DNA of 64,000 nt from NCBI RefSeq assembly GCF_030272615.1, contig NC_081410.1, positions 221,145,415-221,209,414 of the forward strand, written 5' to 3'. Source of the stretch: Cryptomeria japonica. Taxonomy: Eukaryota > Streptophyta > Pinopsida > Cupressales > Cupressaceae. Within the stretch, counting starts at the first letter, position 1. Each line of letters begins with the position of its first letter. A program made the translations under genes and the position numbers. This document shows, one piece after another, positions 58,881-64,000 of the stretch. A model generated the notes under the pieces. It had not been told where the DNA came from. It did no database searches and saw only the letters and a list, made by a program, of their open reading frames with translations.

Positions 58881-60227
58881 TGATGCTCTACAAAATGGGG
58901 CAAAGTTATACTAAAGCCTATGGTCGTATAACACACAAAAACACAAGAAACCGTTAGTGTTAATCAACCAAAAACTAATCTAAGCAAGCATATCAAAAGA
59001 GACACTAAAAAGATGATAAGATATTTAACTATGGAAGCAAATACAACAAGGCATCTCCAAATGCCTTCTACCATGCTCTTAGCTCCTTCTCCCTTGTTCC
59101 TCTCCTCTCCAAGTTCCAAATTAGTGTAGCTCTCAGCAGCTTTTTGCACTATGGATGCTTATGGAGGTTCAAGATTGTAGATGATTATGACTTATGTTAT
59201 GCAAGTGTGAATAAAAGTTGAAATAAGAGATTTATCTAATTAACTAATTGATTTTAAACCAAAAGAGTGAATATGATGTTAAATGCTCTCTAAAAATGCC
59301 TATAGATTAAATGCATACAAGTTTTCAAGATCTGGATTATGAAGAAATGGGCTCTATTTATAGGAAAAATGGAGCAATGGATGGTTGAGATTGAGTAATC
59401 TCAACAAGGGTCAGGATTGAATGATATTCAATCCATGTGAGGACTTTCAACCCAATCCCAGGATGACAAGTGTCAATATGAGATGGGTTGAGAGGAGAGG
59501 GAATAAACATTAAATGCTTGACATGACCTTAAGGGTAACTTGGGAGTCTAGGTCAAGGTTGGGTTGAGTGAATAAATTCTTTATTCAAAGAATAAAGCCT
59601 TTATCCAATGGATAAACTCTTGTGAAAGGGTTAAAGCGATAACCATGGTCAAAGCAATAAATGCTTGAGGAGACACATGAGTCACATGAGGGTTGAGTTA
59701 GGGGTTAACCATAAATGGTCATGTAAGAGCCATAAGTGGTTTGGAAGACTTTAGAGGTTAAATTGTTGAACACACCAAGAATTTAATGTTTTTCAAAGAC
59801 TTTGAAGTCTTTGAGAAGTGACTCCAAGTTGCTTAGGAATGTGACAATAATTAGGGGATGGATTAGGCTAATTGATTAGGATTAGATAGGTTCTAGAAGA
59901 ATTTAGGAAAGGGATTTAGGAGGCAAGTGGGAGATGTAGGAAAATGCTAGTGGGGGGGAATAAATGATTTAAATAAATGTTTTATTTAATTTATTTAAAA
60001 GAGGAAAGAGGATTAAATTGAATAAATAGAATTTATTTATTTAATTGATTGTGAATTTGGTTGAATTAATTAATTAAAATAAATTGAATAATTTATTTAA
60101 TTAATAGGAGAATGTTTGAAGATGAATTAATTAAATATTAATTTAATTAATTGATGGCTAGTGGATTTTTAACCAAATAAATACGAAATATTCATTTAAT
60201 TAAAATGGACAGATTTATGTGACTACA
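58881..60227 (-). repeat. 5' LTR of C
   Basis: 1347 bp, TG...CA, matching 41803-43148. The outer end is followed by the TSD atatg (60228-60232). Confidence 0.95.
59355..59362 (-). promoter_or_regulatory. TATA box in 5' LTR of C
   Basis: The minus strand reads CCTATAAATAGAGCCC, a textbook plant core promoter, kept identically in the 3' LTR. It would drive the gag-pol RNA, with a start near 59325. Confidence 0.75.
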
Positions 60228-60232
60228 ATATG

Positions 60233-60917
60233 TATTCCCAAAGTTATTGGAATTCTAATAGAAAAGCACAGAAAAGACCATCAAAGCATATTGAGAGAAG
60301 TATCACAAAGGCCGTAGGCACAGTTTGATTAACCTTCTTCAGAAAACAGTAATAGTTTAAAAAGGCTGAAATTCCTACTAAGAAACTTAATTGTTCTTCT
60401 TGAAAAGTTTTGAACCCTTCATAACAGAGAAAAAATAAGCATAAATAGATCCCGTGGCTCTGGAAACAACTCCCAAACATGCCAAAAAGGTAAAACCGCC
60501 CCTAAACGGAAAAACCATGCCGTGTAACCCTGAAGATCACAACCAGCAAAACGGCCCCAAGACTTCACTCCCTATCCGCAACGATCTTCATACTGTCATA
60601 AACTGAAAATATTTTGCTAACCACAAAGGGGCAGGCTAGGTAATCCTTTCAAATAGAAACGCGCTCACCAAAACATGACAGTGCCCGGTAACCACTTGCT
60701 TACTGCGCTACAAGGTGGGCCCTGAAAAGAAGCCCAGTTAGCAATGTCTCTCCATTTGTCACCGATGTGCTACTCCAAAACTTGAATGCCAAAAATAGAC
60801 TGAGGGAGTAATGTCGAGGTGACAATTGTCTTTACGCCCTGCGCTGCTGGAAAGCAGAAAAGGCAAAATTAAGCCACCCGGCCATAAACCTTAGTTACGA
60901 GAATTTTAATGTGAACA
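60233..60917 (-). repeat. 5' LTR of B, second part
   Basis: Resumes the LTR interrupted at 41802 and matches 28971-29648. It ends gtgaaca, then the B TSD ctact (60918-60922). The two parts add to 1073 bp against 1075 bp for the other LTR. Confidence 0.93.
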
Positions 60918-60922
60918 CTACT

Positions 60923-61545
60923 AAATATTCTTACTATTTGGGACCTATTAGAAACTCTTAGCTTCCTTTTGAGGAGATTGTGAGCTTTGTAAAAAAAATT
61001 CTTGCTCTTTGTCTTGAAACATTCAAGCACATTAGGGGAATCCTTCTCAAACAACATGAGGGAGGAGCAAAGTTCTAGAAGAGAACTTGACACTTTACTA
61101 GAAGATGCATCCTAGACCATATGGTGACTAAAGAAGAAAATATGATAACCAGGTGAACAGGAACTAGCAAAGATCCTACGACAACGGTTTTAGTCCATTT
61201 AAGATGGAAAAGGTAACAAGTGTGGTGTGTACCTTTTGTAATAAAGTTGGTCATGTGGCTATGAACTGTAGAAAAAGAACAGGAAGAGGAAATGCAAGAC
61301 CCTAGAGATCATTTGGTATGGTATGTTATCACTGCAACAAACAAGGACATATGGCTAAGTTTTGTAGAACAAGAAACATAAAACTAGTCAACTCCTCTAA
61401 GGATCAAAAAGGCAAGAAGAAGGTTGATGTTGAGGAAACAAGAGAAGACATGAATCGGACATGGAAAAAGAAGAGTGAAGAAGTGCTTGAAGAAGAAATC
61501 ACTCCTTCACCTAGTGAAGAGAGTCCAGCACCGGTGACTTAAGCC
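60923..61545 (+). pseudogene. Gag of copy A' (right part) with two zinc knuckles
   Basis: Similarity to copy A resumes at about 60965 (ttgaggagattgtgagc...). From ATG 61204 one frame reads CTFCNKVGHVAMNC, a TAG at 61303-61305, CYHCNKQGHMAKFC, then a Lys/Glu-rich tail ending at TAA 61540-61542. Both knuckles keep the CX2CX4HX4C spacing. This is the nucleocapsid end of Gag; no protease follows. Confidence 0.78.
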
Positions 61546-61992
61546 TGTCTAAAATGGCTAAGGGGAGCGTAACGGTAAAACATAATTCAGACCCCTTTGT
61601 AGAATTAGCGAGAAAGAATCTTTTTGAATTTTGGTGACTTCTTTTTGTGCTGACATGTTAATCAACTAGTATGTCACTTAAGCGATGAAATTAGGGTTTT
61701 TAACTTAAAAGTATGAGCATTTATTACAGTCGGTAAAAAGGATAAAAGCAAGTTTTACCTTATCATTTTTACCCTAACCCTTTCAAAAAGAATTGAAGCA
61801 ATTGCAGAAGTAGAGCGAAATAGTCTTGGTGTGAATTGTCAAATTGCTTTGAGATTGAGAGAAATTAAGTTGAATTGGTAGCTGCAGAGAAGCGAACGAG
61901 AGTGCATTTGAACAATTCAACTAGGAAACGAAGCGGCATACAAGACATTAGGTATTTCTTTGAACTTCGTCTTGAATCTTGTTTATCTTCAA
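61546..61992 (+). other. Spacer upstream of right-edge ORF
   Basis: AT-rich. It begins with a purine-rich ggctaaggggagcg that could be a polypurine tract. 61850-61990 reads like a 5' leader. No gene is seen. Confidence 0.35.
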
Positions 61993-64000
61993 ATGGTATC
62001 TACATCTAAACATGTAGAGAGATTATTAATCACTGCTGAGCCTGAAGAAGTTGTAAAGGCAGAGAAAATTATGTCTTATAATGCATTATCGCAAGTACCG
62101 AGTGGAGTCATTGTCCAAAGTGATTTGTCCAGCTATATAGATTGCAAAATTGAGGATATGGGAACTCTTCAAATCTATACTCAGCTAAAATCACTTTATG
62201 ATGAGGAAGGAAAGATAAAAACTATGCTAGGGTTTTTGAGAAAGGATTTCATAATGCTGCCTACCCTCTTGAAGATTTTGAAGAAGAACACATAAGAATA
62301 ATTTTGAGTCGAGTACATGGAGAGAATATGTATCTAGAGAGAATATGTATCATACAATTACCAAGGAAGCCATTAGGGCTGTAACGGGTTATTGCTCAAC
62401 CGGTAAAATTCTTGAGTTAAGGAAAATCACAAAAGATACAGTCTTCAAGCTAACCAGTTCCACCTCTGATGGGTGTGCTTTCTCTGTTAACAATATCAGA
62501 GATCCTGCAGTGAAGCTTGTTGCAATGGTAATAGGCTACAGAGTATTTTACTCCAGTAGACTTAACAGTGTTCCATCCGCAACAATTCATACAACATACA
62601 ATATGATTATTGAAGATGAAAACTATGATATCCATGAAGCTATCAGAGTCCAGCTTTTTCTAAATTTGAAATCTGTCAAAAAGGACAATACTTAGAAATT
62701 TAAGTTTGGTCAGCTACTAGCTGGGTTATTTTTCTATTTTCTGAATTTTATACCTGGTATAGGTGACATTGAATGGTCCAAAGAACAACTGCTCAATGCT
62801 CAGATAAGAAATAGCATTAAAGCTGTGAAAAATACCTTTTCGGGTGCCACCAATAGATACTTCAATGAATTTCAGAAGAAAATGAGCATGAGGATGAGGC
62901 TACCACAAGATGTAGTAAGACATTTTGAAAAAGACATAATCTTCATGGTTACAAATGATTTTTGCTTAATGCAAGCAAGAGAACCTAGAGAGGAAGAGAT
63001 GGAAGAAATGAGCTACAAAGTCAATGATGACTTACTAGTTGGCTATGCTAATACTCAGTTAGCATCACCTGTAGACAAAAAGAAGGCAAAATTGGATATT
63101 CTTGCAATCCAAGTTGCACCTGCTGAAACCAGTACTGAATCAATAGCTAAAGCTAAAGGAAAGCAAAAGAAAAGTGAAGAAAAATCTCTTGAAAAGAAGA
63201 CTACAAGGGTGACTCAAAGTGTCCTAAGCAAAAAGGAACAAGGACCCAAAATACCTGAGAAAAAGGAAAGTGTACAAAGAAGAGAAGAAACAAAAAATTA
63301 ATTTTGCAACCAGAATTTGAGGGAACAAAGTCTGATGAAAAACCTAAGAAGGCGAAAGCAACTGGCAGAACATCAAAAAAGGCAAAGGTAGTACCAAAGG
63401 TAATTACACCTCTAGAAATTGCCTCCTACAAACCTAAAACCATGTTTGAAAGAATAATGAAAATGTTGGGAAGGAACAGGGTTGAAAATGTTAAAGAACA
63501 TTATGATTCTTTTACTATAGATGAGCAGAAGCAAATACACCAACAGGTAATAAACTTGTTGAGTCATTACAGTAGAAATCCGCATGAATTAGGAAAATAT
63601 ATTTCAGTATCCTTGTATAATACTTTGTTAGAAAAATGGGAAGAAGCCACTCAGTTAGATAAGGAAATTATTGATGAAATATTTGTACAGTATTTTCCCA
63701 CATTGTCATTAGATGGAATTAGTGCTTTGACTAAGGAATAAAAAGTATATTTTGATTTTAAAATTAGAAGATTGAAGGTTCTTAATGGAAAAAGAGCACT
63801 TATTGAGACATAAACTCATCAACTAGCCTGTCAAATCAAACAAAGGGTAGATACCCTCTAATCTATTGATAAGGATGAATCCGCAGATGATGTTTCTCTA
63901 CCAGAATTGGACATAGAGGAAATTGTCCCAGCTGATATAGTCTTCTCAACCAAGAAGAAGGATGACTCATTTATTCATATTGATGAGGACATTGAGGATT
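61993..64000 (+). pseudogene. Decayed ORF of unknown family, runs off right edge
   Basis: From ATG 61993 (MVSTSKHVERLLITAEPEEV) the protein passes through YIDCKIEDMGTLQIYTQLK, TGYCSTGKILELRK, DPAVKLVAMVIGYRVFYSSR and KFKFGQLLAGLFFYFLNFIPG to FMVTNDFCLMQAREPREEEM. A Lys/Glu/Thr-rich disordered region (63070-63400), another helical domain and an acidic end follow. The frame changes at about 62249 (one-base slip), at a 17-bp duplication near 62329-62362 and near 63300; stops occur at 62693, 63739 and later. It reads as a real protein of over 650 residues, but I recognise no enzyme motif. An extra ORF of another retrotransposon is likely. Confidence 0.55.

Larger units (their letters stand above)
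41803..60227 (-). mobile_element. Tat-lineage Ty3/gypsy element C, 18.4 kb, with antisense PMD gene
   Basis: LTRs of 1346 and 1347 bp, perfect 5-bp TSD atatg, primer site and polypurine tract in place. Gag, PR, RT, RH, aRH and INT are on the minus strand (56096 to about 48900). The RNase H pair followed by INT is the classic Tat/Ogre order. The 2.8-kb leader and the roughly 5.8-kb region between INT and the 3' LTR explain the Ogre-like size. The latter carries a plant mobile domain gene on the opposite strand. Several frameshifts and stops make it defective. Confidence 0.93.
28574..60917 (-). mobile_element. Tat-lineage Ty3/gypsy element B (contains nested C)
   Basis: LTRs of about 1.07 kb (28574-29648 and 41415-41802 plus 60233-60917), TSD ctact, primer site 41386-41404, and gag, PR, aRH, RT, RH, INT on the minus strand. 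Between INT and the 3' LTR are a long sense-oriented extra ORF and a short antisense one. An archaeal-type RNase H is the signature of the Tat lineage; here it is upstream of RT. Without C the element is about 13.9 kb. All ORFs are broken by stops. Confidence 0.88.

Overview
The window looks like nuclear DNA of a seed plant with a large, repeat-choked genome. A gymnosperm, possibly a conifer, is my best guess. This rests on the TE families present, their degree of decay, and a host gene reduced here to two exons beside kilobases of transposon. Nothing is prokaryotic. All coding signal is LTR-retrotransposon protein (mostly broken by stops and frameshifts), two host-gene exons, and several retrotransposon-associated extra genes. 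The species is inference; no search was possible.

Layout. (1) 1-7560: a minus-strand Ty3/gypsy element (E1) whose gag-pol is one reading frame (6685 to 1253) broken by only three amber codons. It has four zinc knuckles, a tRNA-Asp-type primer site and a small leader ORF; its 3' LTR is not in the window. (2) 7761-8925: a decayed plus-strand relative of E1 with a 193-bp tandem duplication. (3) 8930-15470: AT-rich non-coding DNA around two spliced exons (13259-13319, 13448-13630) of an AAA-type ATPase C-terminus. (4) 16782-20351 and 26687-28573 (continued at 60923): two copies, A and A', of a plus-strand gag-bearing repeat. Copy A contains a 1.3-kb retroposon with a 17-bp target duplication. (5) 20352-26587: a minus-strand Ty1/copia element (D) that has lost most of its integrase. 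(6) 28574-60917: a minus-strand Tat-lineage Ty3/gypsy element (B) inserted in the gag of A' (TSD ctact). (7) 41803-60227: an 18.4-kb Tat-lineage element (C) inserted in the 5' LTR of B (TSD atatg). (8) 61993 to the right edge: a decayed plus-strand ORF of unknown function.

The nested pair B and C is the most interesting part. Both carry a second, archaeal-type RNase H, but in different places: B has PR-aRH-RT-RH-INT and C has PR-RT-RH-aRH-INT. Both also carry an extra gene in antisense orientation between integrase and the 3' LTR. In C it is a recognisable plant mobile domain (PMD) gene with its own TATA box and what looks like an intron. In B it is an unknown small acidic protein behind a TATAAATA box, next to a roughly 1,100-codon extra ORF in sense orientation. 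In C an AGCGCT-centred repeat occurs in both the sense leader and the antisense leader/intron, each time in the same orientation relative to its own transcript.

Order of events read from nesting: A' is oldest, B inserted into A', then C into B. Rough counts of LTR mismatches (9 in about 120 bp for B, 8 in 130 bp for C) agree with that order but are too short to date anything.
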